The notes under the pieces were generated by a model. That model was not told the origin of the DNA. It did no database searches and saw only the letters and a list, made by a program, of their open reading frames with translations. 49,805 nucleotides of DNA from contig JAFTKW010000007.1 in NCBI GenBank assembly GCA_017453065.1, positions 1 to 49,805 of the forward strand, read 5' to 3'. Below, one piece after another: positions 15,555-23,383 of the stretch. Numbering within the stretch: position 1 is the stretch's first letter; each line of letters begins with the position of its first letter. This DNA comes from Lachnospiraceae bacterium (lineage in GTDB: Bacteria > Bacillota > Clostridia > Lachnospirales > Lachnospiraceae). The position numbers and the translations under genes were made by a program.

Positions 15555-16727
15555 TTACTGAATTCGTTTTGCTACAACTACAAATCTTCCGTAATCTGTA
15601 TAATAATCACAAGTTGACAGTGTCAACAGCTGATCGCCATACTTTGCTGTCACGCCTGTATCATACAAAGACATTTCTGCCATCTCTCGCATGTTTGATT
15701 CAAACTCTGCCTCTGAGTTTACATCTATGAATTGATAATACTTAAAAACAATATCATCTTCTTCATAAATCTTAGAGCGGAACACATACATCACTTCATA
15801 GACGCCTTTTTCATAAATAGTATCAAATTCGATGTATTTGTGATCCTCATAAAAATCCTTATCACTATACTTGTCCAACTTGCCAAACATTTTGCCTGTT
15901 CGCATGTGGTGACCATAAATAATTAGGTTGGTACTTCTTTTGATGACATCGCAATCCTTGTCCAGAAAAATACTACCGTTTTTGTCGTATTCTCCCTCAA
16001 AGTCTCTGCGCAGATAATAATCATTGTCATCGGCCTGAACGACTGGATAATCAATAAAGGCCGTACTCTTTTTATTATTATCGGCAATTTTTATCCAACC
16101 AATTAGGTCTTCGTTCTTATTAAATAAATTTTTGTATTCATCTAAAATATCTGGAACTACAATCTCTTCGTCATCATAATTGATAGTAACTGTAGGAGGG
16201 GTAACCTCTTTAGTGGGTTCCTGCTCTTTAAGAGACGCCAGGTTCTCGTAGTATGCTTCATTTTCTTTGGCATTGTAATAGTAATAGCCAAAATATCCGA
16301 AACAAGCCAGTGCAGTGCAAATGCTAACTGCAACCAATATTTTACGTTTGCGCTCTCTCTTCTTCAGTTCTGATTTAATAATCTGTTGCATCTCTTTGTC
16401 GTAATCCTCAAGACGCACCATCTTAGTTTTGCTTTTTGAAGAAGTCTTACCACCACTCTTTTTCTTTTTGGAAGAAGCATTGTTAGATTCTGCGGAAAGC
16501 AGTTTCTTTTTCAACTTATCTTCAACTTCTTCCAAATAATCCTGTCCTATAATGGTCAGAAATCGAATTTTACGTTCCTTTAAATCTTTATATAAAGTTT
16601 TCAGTCCATCCAATGTATTTACTTGGTACGCTTCTTCTATCTGCTTAATACGATCCTCATCTCGCTTCGCAGCCAGATAGTCCCCTTGGGTTCGAAATGA
16701 GCGTCCTCGGACCTGCCATTGTTCCAT
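15555..16727 (-). CDS. Class B sortase with a cytoplasmic N-terminal extension
   Basis: Cysteine transpeptidase that attaches sorting-signal proteins to peptidoglycan. The 390-residue product has a single transmembrane helix at about 129-151 (ILVAVSICTALACFGYFGYYYY). The extracellular class B catalytic domain has His273/274 in YGHHMRTGKMFG, Cys373 in TLSTC and Arg381 in GRFVVVAKR. The helix is preceded by an unusual charged region of about 128 residues, predicted to be cytoplasmic, with a Ser/Lys-rich linker at 80-105. The two downstream genes encode SP(K/D)TG proteins; as I recall, Clostridioides difficile SrtB uses similar (S/P)PxTG motifs. The ATG at 16727 follows GGAGGCATTATAA. Confidence 0.93.
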   Translation of the reverse strand: MEQWQVRGRSFRTQGDYLAAKRDEDRIKQIEEAYQVNTLDGLKTLYKDLKERKIRFLTIIGQDYLEEVEDKLKKKLLSAESNNASSKKKKSGGKTSSKSKTKMVRLEDYDKEMQQIIKSELKKRERKRKILVAVSICTALACFGYFGYYYYNAKENEAYYENLASLKEQEPTKEVTPPTVTINYDDEEIVVPDILDEYKNLFNKNEDLIGWIKIADNNKKSTAFIDYPVVQADDNDYYLRRDFEGEYDKNGSIFLDKDCDVIKRSTNLIIYGHHMRTGKMFGKLDKYSDKDFYEDHKYIEFDTIYEKGVYEVMYVFRSKIYEEDDIVFKYYQFIDVNSEAEFESNMREMAEMSLYDTGVTAKYGDQLLTLSTCDYYTDYGRFVVVAKRIQ

Positions 16728-16788
16728 TTATAATGCCTCCAGTGAGATATACCCACAGTTCACCCGATTTTATTGTATATATATCTAC

Positions 16789-16816
16789 ATTTTACTATAT
16801 CTTGAAATTTATTCAA
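16789..16816 (-). promoter_or_regulatory. Candidate promoter of the sortase-LRR operon
   Basis: Minus-strand TTGAAT and TAAAAT with a 16-bp spacer lie about 62 bp upstream of the sortase ATG. A CACTA-GATT-TAGTG inverted repeat is nearby (16824-16837). This is the best candidate in a 172-bp AT-rich divergent region. Confidence 0.45.
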
Positions 16817-16899
16817 GAGTTTTCACTAGATTTAGTGTCACAACTTTTATTTTATTTACATACTATAAAGCATAACAACTTCCTTTGGAGGAAAAAAAT

Positions 16900-17169
16900 A
16901 TGAACGATTGTTCAACATGCAACTGCGGTTGCAATAATAACTCTTCTTTGTTTGGCGGAAACAACAGTAGCTGTAGCTGGATTTGGATTATTCTTCTTCT
17001 CTCTTGCTTTGGCGGCAATGGCTGTGGTAATGGTTGTGGCAATAGCTGTGGTAGCCTTTTTGGTGGCAACGGCTGTGGCAACAATTCTTGCGAATGGTTA
17101 ATCTGGATTCTTCTTATCTCTTGCTTTAGCGGCAACGGCTGCGGATGCAACAACAACTCTTGCTGCTAA
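16900..17169 (+). CDS. Cys/Gly/Asn-rich small protein (HCB-like)
   Basis: The 89-residue protein contains 16 cysteines and is built from an internal duplication. Two units each have a Trp-containing hydrophobic stretch (CSWIWIILLLSCFGG and CEWLIWILLISCFSG) followed by Asn-Gly-Cys repeats. Proteins like this are often named chorion class high-cysteine HCB protein in Clostridia; that name reflects composition only. The short hydrophobic stretches could be membrane-associated and the cysteines could bind metal or cross-link; neither is shown. The ATG at 16900 follows GGAGGAAAAAAAT; the in-frame TTG at 16885 lies in the ribosome-binding region and is rejected. It is divergent from the sortase gene. 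Confidence 0.8.
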   Translation: MNDCSTCNCGCNNNSSLFGGNNSSCSWIWIILLLSCFGGNGCGNGCGNSCGSLFGGNGCGNNSCEWLIWILLISCFSGNGCGCNNNSCC

Positions 17170-17214
17170 TTTTCAAAGAAATTGTACTAAAGAGATTTAT
17201 TTGTAATCTAAAAA

Positions 17215-17251
17215 ATAAGGTAAGTCTCGAAAGGGGCTTACCTTATCATAT
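17215..17251 (+). terminator. Terminator after the Cys-rich gene
   Basis: A 10-bp stem ATAAGGTAAG / CTTACCTTAT with a 12-nt loop is followed by CATATTTTTA. It lies 45 bp past the Cys-rich protein stop. Confidence 0.8.
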
Positions 17252-17284
17252 TTTTAAAAGCAAATCATACAATAATACGAAAGC

Positions 17285-17710
17285 ATGAGTATGAAAGACT
17301 CCTACATGGATAACCGACAAACATCTTCTATCACCCAGTTTGACACGCTCTATACCTCAAATCACATACAAATACTTAAGATACTCATGCCTTTCTTTGC
17401 ACCATCTCTGCAAAAGCAGATTGCCATATACATTAAGTATCAAGAATTACAGACCGCACTGGCTAAGTTACTCGAAAATAAACAAGCACCCTTTCCTCAA
17501 ATTTCTCTCACTTCAAACATAGAACCCTTGTGTGATGAGATCTGCAATTTTCTAGATCCCAAAGAACAAGAATCGTTATCACAAATCAAATCAACTCTGA
17601 AATCTTTCCAGGATATGCAAGAAACCATGGAAATGTTTCAAATGATGCAGGAAACTATGTCTGAAGAGGATATGAGCGAATTTATGAAGGGACAATTTAA
17701 CTTCTTTTAG
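17285..17710 (+). CDS. Unrecognised 141-residue protein
   Basis: I do not recognise a family. The protein is predicted to be largely helical, with no signal peptide or membrane helix, and ends in a Met/Glu/Gln-rich segment (about 115-135; MQETMEMFQMMQETMSEEDM) that could form a coiled coil. The gene is supported by a complete frame, position between terminators, and a second gene 14 bp downstream in tandem. The start is uncertain: ATG codons at 17285, 17291 and 17306 all lack a strong ribosome-binding site. Confidence 0.7.
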   Translation: MSMKDSYMDNRQTSSITQFDTLYTSNHIQILKILMPFFAPSLQKQIAIYIKYQELQTALAKLLENKQAPFPQISLTSNIEPLCDEICNFLDPKEQESLSQIKSTLKSFQDMQETMEMFQMMQETMSEEDMSEFMKGQFNFF

Positions 17711-17724
17711 AAAGGAATATATCT

Positions 17725-18009
17725 ATGACTGAAACTCCAAATTGGATGCAAGATGATGCTATCAAAGATATCTCTCCGGAGAAATTGGAATTCCTCCGCG
17801 AATTAGTAGAAGGCGGACAAGGCAAATCCCAAAAAGAAATGATGATGTTCGTCATGCGCAGTATGAAAAACGCCAAAGCAAAGGGCTTGACCTTTCAGCC
17901 CGCAGAACTACAAGTCCTCATGGATACCGTTCGCAAATATAGTTCTCCTGAAGATTTAGCCAAGGTAGATGAACTGTTAAATCAACATAAACCCAATAAT
18001 TCGATTTAA
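17725..18009 (+). CDS. Unrecognised 94-residue helical protein
   Basis: I cannot name a function. The sequence is helical and charged: ISPEKLEFLRELVEGG (about 16-31), KSQKEMMMFVMRSMKNAK and SPEDLAKVDELL near the end. This pattern resembles small hypothetical proteins I have seen in clostridial genomes. The ATG at 17725 follows AAAGGAATATATCT. It lies 14 bp after the preceding gene and both are expected on one transcript ending at 18041-18070. Confidence 0.75.
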   Translation: MTETPNWMQDDAIKDISPEKLEFLRELVEGGQGKSQKEMMMFVMRSMKNAKAKGLTFQPAELQVLMDTVRKYSSPEDLAKVDELLNQHKPNNSI

Positions 18010-18040
18010 AAAACTGCTTCAGAAGACCGCTGATATATCA

Positions 18041-18070
18041 AAAAGGGCGCCACATCAAGTGACGCCCTTT
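18041..18070. terminator. Bidirectional terminator between the small-protein pair and leuS
   Basis: Plus-strand AAAGGGCGCCAC / GTGACGCCCTTT form an imperfect 12-bp stem with A and T runs on both sides. It can serve the plus-strand pair and the minus-strand leuS, whose stop is 36 bp away. Confidence 0.85.
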
Positions 18071-18106
18071 CTCATGCCTTTTGTTCTAATTTACTTTTCA
18101 GATTTC

Positions 18107-20524
18107 TTAAGGTTTAACAACAATGTTTACAATTCTGCCTGGAACATAAATCTCTTTAACGATAGCTCCACTTAATTTGTCACCAAGCGCTTCCTTTGCC
18201 TTCGCAATTGCGCTATCTTTTTCTTCATCCTTAGAAATCTTAACCTGCGCCTTTGTCTTGCCATTGAGCTGAACGGCGATTTCAATCTCATCATCCACAG
18301 TAAGTGCTTCTTCGTATGTTGGCCAAGCCTCAAATGCGATTGTTTCATTATGTCCAAGAATCTGCCAAAGTTCTTCACCTACAAATGGGCAGATACAACT
18401 GAACATCTTCACAAAACCTTCTGCATATTCTTTTGGACAAGTTCCCACTTTGTAAAGCAGATTCATGAAGATCATCATCTGACTGATAGCAGTGTTGAAA
18501 CCAAGTACTTCAAAGTCATTTGTAACTTTCTTTACTGTCTGATGGTAAACCTTAGTAACCTCTGCTTTGTTCGCATCAGAGATATTTGCTTCCTCTGTGA
18601 AGAAATTCCATACTCTGGTGATAAATCTACGAGCTCCGTCTACACCACTTGGATTCCATGGTTTAGAAACTTCGATAGGACCCATGAACATTTCATAAAG
18701 TCTCAAGGTATCTGCTCCGTAATCTCTTACGATATCACTTGGGTTAACTACGAACTCTGGGAATCTCTTGCCCATCTTAATACCATTGGCACCCAAAATC
18801 ATACCCTGATGAACCAGTTTCTTAAATGGTTCTTTTACTGGAGAAAGTCCCTTGTCATAAAGGTATCTATTCCAAATACGAGAATACATCAAATGTCCAA
18901 CCGCGTGCTCTGGTCCGCCCACATAAAGGTCAACAGGCATCCAGTGTTTCAAAAGCTCCTGATCTGCAAATTCATTCTCATTTTCTGGATCGATATATCT
19001 AAGGAAATACCAGCTGGAGCCAGCACTACCAGGCATAGTAGAAGTCTCTCTCTTACCTTTGATTCCATTGTGATTATATTCCTTCCACTCTACTGCATTT
19101 TCAAGAGGTGCTTTGCCGCCCTTACCTTTGTAATCTTCCAATTCTGGAAGTACCAAAGGAAGTTCTTCGTCCGCAAGCACATGGATGCTGCCATCTTCCA
19201 AATATACAACTGGAACTGGTTCACCCCAGTATCTCTGTCTTGCAAAAATCCACTCGCGGAAATGGTAATTCACCTTTCTTCTGGCAATTCCCATTCCTTC
19301 TAATTTCTGAGTGATTGCTTCTTTTGCCTCTTCTACAGTAAGACCTGTGAACTCTTCGGAATTCATCAGTTTGCAGCCCTTACCAAGGTAATCACCTTTT
19401 TCAAAAGCACATTCGCTTACATCTCTTCCTTCGATAACCTGAATCATAGGAATATTGTGAACGATAGCATATTCAAAGTCTCTCTGGTCATGAGATGGAA
19501 CCGCCATAACAGCACCTGTTCCGTAGCTTGCAAGCACGAAATCACCGATAAATACTGGTACCTCTTTGCCATTAACTGGGTTAATTGCATAAATACCCTT
19601 GAGCATACAACCAGACTTTGTCTTGTTAAGCTCGGTACGGTCCATATCATTTTTCTTGAGCGTTTCTGCAATATAAGCTTCAACCTCTTCCTTATTTTCA
19701 ATTCGAGGCATCAAATCCTTTACAAGCTGTCCATCTGGAGCAAGCACCATGAAGGTAATGCCGTAGATGGTTTCGATACATGTAGTATAGATGGAGAATT
19801 TACCGCCGCCTACGATATTGAAGTCAACCTCAACACCAGTGGATCTTCCAATCCAATTGCGCTGAATATCCTTGGTAGATTCAGGCCAATCAATTTCTTC
19901 AAGACCTTCCAACAGTTTTTCAGCAAATGCAACCTGGTCAATAACCCACTGTTTCATATTTTTACGAACAACTGGATAACCACCACGCTCAGATTTGCCA
20001 TCGATAACTTCGTCGTTGGAAAGAACTGTTCCCAACTCTTCGCACCAGTTAACAGGCATATCAACAAGTTTTGCATAGCCGTCCAAATAGAGCTGTTTAA
20101 AAATCCACTGTGTCCATTTGTAAAACTTAGGGTCACTTGTTGCAAGAACTTTAGACCAGTCATAGTCAAATCCAAGACCCTTAAGCTGCTCAGAGAAAGT
20201 CTCAATATTTTTTTCTGTAAATCCGTTTGGATGATTTCCTGTGCTAACTGCATACTGTTCAGCTGGAAGTCCAAAGGAGTCATATCCCATTGGATGAAGT
20301 ACGTTGTAGCCCTGCATACGTTTCATACGGGACATAATGTCTGTTGCTGTATATCCTTCTGGATGTCCTGCGTGAAGACCTACACCTGAAGGATATGGGA
20401 ACATATCCAGTGCATAATACTTTGGCTTAGAAAAATCCCACAAATCAGTTTTGAAAGTCTCATTCTCTTCCCAAAACTCACGCCATTTCGTTTCCACTTC
20501 TCTGTGGTTGTATGGTGTTGCCAT
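18107..20524 (-). CDS. leuS: Leucyl-tRNA synthetase
   Basis: Charges tRNA-Leu. The 805-residue product has the normal bacterial length. It begins YNHREVETKWREFWEENETF and has the class I HIGH-type motif HAGH at about 52-55 (PYPSGVGLHAGHPEGY). It has an inserted editing domain and the DWPESTKDIQRNWIGRSTG region. The KMSKS loop reads KMGKRFPEFV in place of KMSKS. The anticodon-binding and C-terminal domains end LSGAIVKEIYVPGRIVNIV. Expression is controlled by the T-box leader directly upstream. Confidence 0.97.
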   Translation of the reverse strand: MATPYNHREVETKWREFWEENETFKTDLWDFSKPKYYALDMFPYPSGVGLHAGHPEGYTATDIMSRMKRMQGYNVLHPMGYDSFGLPAEQYAVSTGNHPNGFTEKNIETFSEQLKGLGFDYDWSKVLATSDPKFYKWTQWIFKQLYLDGYAKLVDMPVNWCEELGTVLSNDEVIDGKSERGGYPVVRKNMKQWVIDQVAFAEKLLEGLEEIDWPESTKDIQRNWIGRSTGVEVDFNIVGGGKFSIYTTCIETIYGITFMVLAPDGQLVKDLMPRIENKEEVEAYIAETLKKNDMDRTELNKTKSGCMLKGIYAINPVNGKEVPVFIGDFVLASYGTGAVMAVPSHDQRDFEYAIVHNIPMIQVIEGRDVSECAFEKGDYLGKGCKLMNSEEFTGLTVEEAKEAITQKLEGMGIARRKVNYHFREWIFARQRYWGEPVPVVYLEDGSIHVLADEELPLVLPELEDYKGKGGKAPLENAVEWKEYNHNGIKGKRETSTMPGSAGSSWYFLRYIDPENENEFADQELLKHWMPVDLYVGGPEHAVGHLMYSRIWNRYLYDKGLSPVKEPFKKLVHQGMILGANGIKMGKRFPEFVVNPSDIVRDYGADTLRLYEMFMGPIEVSKPWNPSGVDGARRFITRVWNFFTEEANISDANKAEVTKVYHQTVKKVTNDFEVLGFNTAISQMMIFMNLLYKVGTCPKEYAEGFVKMFSCICPFVGEELWQILGHNETIAFEAWPTYEEALTVDDEIEIAVQLNGKTKAQVKISKDEEKDSAIAKAKEALGDKLSGAIVKEIYVPGRIVNIVVKP

Positions 20525-20549
20525 AATTCAAATCCTCTCTTTACATAAA

Positions 20550-20790
20550 TTAAAGCCCTATCATCTCATTTAGAGACGAAAGGGCTTTACTTCCGTGGTA
20601 CCACTCTAATTCAAAGAGAATATCTCTTTGCGCTCAAAACCTTTAACGGGGCAAACCGCCTTTGACTACACATAATAACTTCACCAAAGGAACTCGGGAA
20701 TGAGTTCAGAATCAGCACCTGTAGCCTCGCACCACCCGACTACTCTCTGAAAAGCACTTAAGACTTACTATTTTCCTTCAACGTTTGATG
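20550..20790 (-). promoter_or_regulatory. T-box riboswitch controlling leuS
   Basis: The minus-strand leader contains the T-box core AGAGTGGTACCACGG (about 20593-20607). The terminator stem AAAGCCCT / AGGGCTTT (about 20552-20588) follows it. Upstream is a stem-I region with an AGAGAG bulge (about 20744-20749) and GGTGGTGCGAGGC in the distal loop area. The specifier region reads CTGAACTCATTC (about 20700-20711), giving codon CTC (Leu) flanked by GAA and A. Uncharged tRNA-Leu(GAG) would stabilise the antiterminator. The leader starts from the promoter at 20794-20822. Confidence 0.93.
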
Positions 20791-20793
20791 ATA

Positions 20794-20822
20794 ATTTTAA
20801 TCGTGTGCGCGCACCTTGTCAA
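20794..20822 (-). promoter_or_regulatory. Promoter of the T-box-leuS transcript
   Basis: Minus-strand TTGACA and TAAAAT with a 17-bp spacer lie just upstream of the T-box leader. The spacer contains GTGCGCGCAC, a self-complementary GC-rich word unusual in this AT-rich DNA. Confidence 0.85.
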
Positions 20823-20854
20823 CTGTTTTTGAGATTTTGTATTCTTTATTGCGC

Positions 20855-20885
20855 AAAAATCCCCTTGGTGAAAAACCAAGGGGAT
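20855..20885 (-). terminator. Terminator after the EF-G-like gene
   Basis: An 11-bp perfect stem ATCCCCTTGGT / ACCAAGGGGAT with a 5-nt loop is followed on the minus strand by TTTTTGCGC. It lies 29 bp beyond the stop codon. Confidence 0.9.
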
Positions 20886-20914
20886 TATCATTTTATAAAG
20901 AATCTTTATAAAAC

Positions 20915-23008
20915 TTACTCTTCCACATTGTTCTCTGCTACTGCAGCTGCTCTAGCTGCAACTTCAGCTGCCTGAACATCGGATGGAGCCTGCTCATATC
21001 TAGCAAACTCATAGGAATAAGTTCCTCTACCACCAGTCATGGAACGAAGATCTGTACAATAACCAAACAAACAGCTCATAGGAACATCAGCTTCAATTAC
21101 CTGTTTGCCACCTGCTACAGGATTCATGCCAAGTACACGGCCTCTACGTTTGTTCAGGTCACCCATTACATCGCCTGTGTAACTATCTGGCACTGTAACC
21201 TGCAAAGATACGATTGGCTCAAGAAGTACTGGACCAGCTTCCATGAAGCCTTTCTTAAATGCCTGAATAGTAGCCATCTTGAAGGCCATTTCAGAGGAGT
21301 CTACTGGATGGTAAGATCCATCGTAAAGAACTGCTTTTACGCCAACTACTGGGTAAGCAGCCAAAGGTCCTTTGCCAACAGAGTCCTGAAGACCTTTTTC
21401 AACTGCTGGGAAGAAGTTCTTAGGAACTGCACCGCCCACAACTTCCTGTTCAAATACATAAGGTGTCTCTGGCTCGCCAGATGCAGAGAAACGAATCTTA
21501 ACGTGACCATACTGACCATGTCCACCAGACTGTTTTTTGTATTTGTATTCAACATCGGATGCTTTCTTGATGGTCTCTCTGTAAGCAACCTTAGGTCTGG
21601 AAAGTTCGATTTCAACCTTGTATTCATTGAGCAATCTGCTTACAACGATATCCAAATGCTGTTCGCCCATTCCGTAAAGAAGCATCTGATGATTTTCAGC
21701 ATCATTTACAACACGAAGTGTCAAATCTTCATGGCACATCTTCTGAAGTGCCTGCGAAATCTTGTCAATGTCCGCTTTGTTCTTTGGTTTGTATCTCATG
21801 TATGTATAAGGAGTAGAGATTTCAAACTTACCGAACTTAATAGTTGTAGCTTTTGTTGACAAGCTGTTACCTGTACGAGCTGCTGTCAATTTAGCAAGAG
21901 CACCAATATCACCTGCATGAAGTTCTGGAACTTCGATAGGTTTGTTGCCTTGAAGCACATAAAGTTTACCAACTTTTTCTTCAATATCTCTATCTACGTT
22001 GTAGATTAAATCATCTGGTTTCAATACGCCAGAGTTAACTTTAATCAAGGAATACTTACCGATGAAAGGATCTACTACAGTCTTCCAGATATAAGCAGAT
22101 TTAGCCTTTGAGAAATCATAATCACAGTTATAGATTTCGTTGGTCTTCATATTGATACCAGCCACTGTTCTGTTCTCTGGGCTTGGGAAGTATTTGATGA
22201 TATCATCAAGCAATGTATAAACGCCCTGGCAAAGAATGCTGGAACCCATGCTCATAGGTACGATTGAGCCATCACATACGTTGGTACGAAGAGCCGCTCT
22301 GATTTCTGCTTCAGAGAAAGTCTCGCCACCAAAATATCTCTCCATAAACTCTTCACTTGTCTCAGCAACTGCTTCAAGTAAAGTATCTCTACAAATCTGT
22401 AAGTTTGCTTTGTTGTACTCTGGAACTTCACAAGGAACTACATCCTTGCCCTGCCAACGATTACCCGTTTCAGCAATAACGTTAACATATCCAACAAATT
22501 TTTCATTTTCACGAATTGGAAGATTAAATGGAGCCATCTTCTTTCCATACATTTCAGTCATGTCTTCCACAACCTGTCTGAAAGAAGCATTGTCAACGTC
22601 CATATTGGTAACAAACACGATGCGAGGTAATTTGTATTTCTCACAAAGTTCCCAAGCCTTCTGTGTGCCAACTTCTACGCCTGCTTTACCGTTAACAACG
22701 ATGATAGCTGCTCCAGCTGCACTCACCGCTTCTTCTACTTCACCTACAAAGTCAAAATAACCTGGAGTATCAAGAATGTTAATCTTGTATCCTTCCCATT
22801 CAATAGGAATTACAGATGTTCCGATTGAAAACTGTCTCTTCTGCTCCTCTTTACTATAGTCACTTACGGTATTTCCATCCGTAACTTTGCCCATTCTAGA
22901 AGTAATACCGGACAAGTATGCCATGGATTCGACCAGACTGGTCTTTCCACTTCCGCCGTGTCCTAACAGCACCACATTTCGAATCTTGTCAGTTGTGTAA
23001 ACATTCAT
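20915..23008 (-). CDS. EF-G-like translational GTPase (EF-G-2/FusA2 type)
   Basis: The 697-residue product has the EF-G domain order: GTPase 1-270, domain II 290-390, then domains III-V. The P-loop GHGGSGKT is at 16-23 and the G3 DTPG at 80-83. Switch I lacks the canonical RGIT and reads RQFSI, and the G4 NKxD position reads TNMD (134-137). These deviations and the KYKKQSGGHGQYGHVKIR region point to the EF-G-2 paralogue rather than the essential translocase, which normally sits in the str operon with rpsL/rpsG. The function of EF-G-2 is not settled. The ATG at 23008 follows GGAGGAATCACT. Confidence 0.9.
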   Translation of the reverse strand: MNVYTTDKIRNVVLLGHGGSGKTSLVESMAYLSGITSRMGKVTDGNTVSDYSKEEQKRQFSIGTSVIPIEWEGYKINILDTPGYFDFVGEVEEAVSAAGAAIIVVNGKAGVEVGTQKAWELCEKYKLPRIVFVTNMDVDNASFRQVVEDMTEMYGKKMAPFNLPIRENEKFVGYVNVIAETGNRWQGKDVVPCEVPEYNKANLQICRDTLLEAVAETSEEFMERYFGGETFSEAEIRAALRTNVCDGSIVPMSMGSSILCQGVYTLLDDIIKYFPSPENRTVAGINMKTNEIYNCDYDFSKAKSAYIWKTVVDPFIGKYSLIKVNSGVLKPDDLIYNVDRDIEEKVGKLYVLQGNKPIEVPELHAGDIGALAKLTAARTGNSLSTKATTIKFGKFEISTPYTYMRYKPKNKADIDKISQALQKMCHEDLTLRVVNDAENHQMLLYGMGEQHLDIVVSRLLNEYKVEIELSRPKVAYRETIKKASDVEYKYKKQSGGHGQYGHVKIRFSASGEPETPYVFEQEVVGGAVPKNFFPAVEKGLQDSVGKGPLAAYPVVGVKAVLYDGSYHPVDSSEMAFKMATIQAFKKGFMEAGPVLLEPIVSLQVTVPDSYTGDVMGDLNKRRGRVLGMNPVAGGKQVIEADVPMSCLFGYCTDLRSMTGGRGTYSYEFARYEQAPSDVQAAEVAARAAAVAENNVEE

Positions 23009-23103
23009 AGTGATTCCTCCACTCTCTCAAGCCTACCTATTCTGCCTTGAGTACTTTTATTTGGTATGTGGGTACCCCACCCATATCTAAATACCATGTG
23101 TAT

Positions 23104-23132
23104 ATTTTACTAAATTATCTAAATATTTACAA
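23104..23132 (-). promoter_or_regulatory. Promoter of the EF-G-like gene
   Basis: Minus-strand TTGTAA and TAAAAT are separated by 17 bp. The roughly 90-nt leader that follows includes a GC-rich inverted repeat around GTGGGTACCCCAC (about 23066-23078), which could be regulatory. The rest of the 375-bp intergenic region to 23383 is AT-rich with no gene visible. Confidence 0.6.
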
Positions 23133-23294
23133 GATAAATCTGTTGAATTTTGCAAATAATAGGCATGTTTTTCGATTAGTATTGTTTATTTTGCACGAAT
23201 TGTTTACATTATTTGAAAATTTATCATTACATGCTTTCATATACAAACATTATTTCGTTTATTTGCATAGCTATTATCTTTTTATATACTTTCG

Positions 23295-23306
23295 CACTTT
23301 AAAGTG
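23295..23306. promoter_or_regulatory. Palindrome CACTTTAAAGTG upstream of tyrA
   Basis: A perfect 12-bp palindrome ends 14 bp upstream of the tyrA -35 box, a position suited to an activator or repressor site. No cognate regulator is identifiable here. Confidence 0.45.
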
Positions 23307-23320
23307 TAAATATATTTTCA

Positions 23321-23349
23321 TTGACTATGTACTTTTCTAGTGGTATATT
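23321..23349 (+). promoter_or_regulatory. Promoter of tyrA
   Basis: TTGACT and TATATT with a 17-bp spacer lie 34 bp upstream of the tyrA start. The predicted leader is short and shows no T-box. Confidence 0.8.
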
Positions 23350-23383
23350 TAAGCCATATTAATTGGTAAAAGAGGTTAATAAT

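Noticed and set aside
16863-17156. Pro/Gln/Leu-rich minus-strand ORF opposite the Cys-rich protein
   Set aside because: Shadow of the Gly-Cys-Asn repeats on the other strand; no ribosome-binding site and it overlaps the better-supported gene completely.
18350-20389. Long plus-strand ORFs (317 and 310 codons) opposite leuS
   Set aside because: They lie entirely antisense to a clear leucyl-tRNA synthetase and have Cys/His/Phe-rich shadow composition with no domain.
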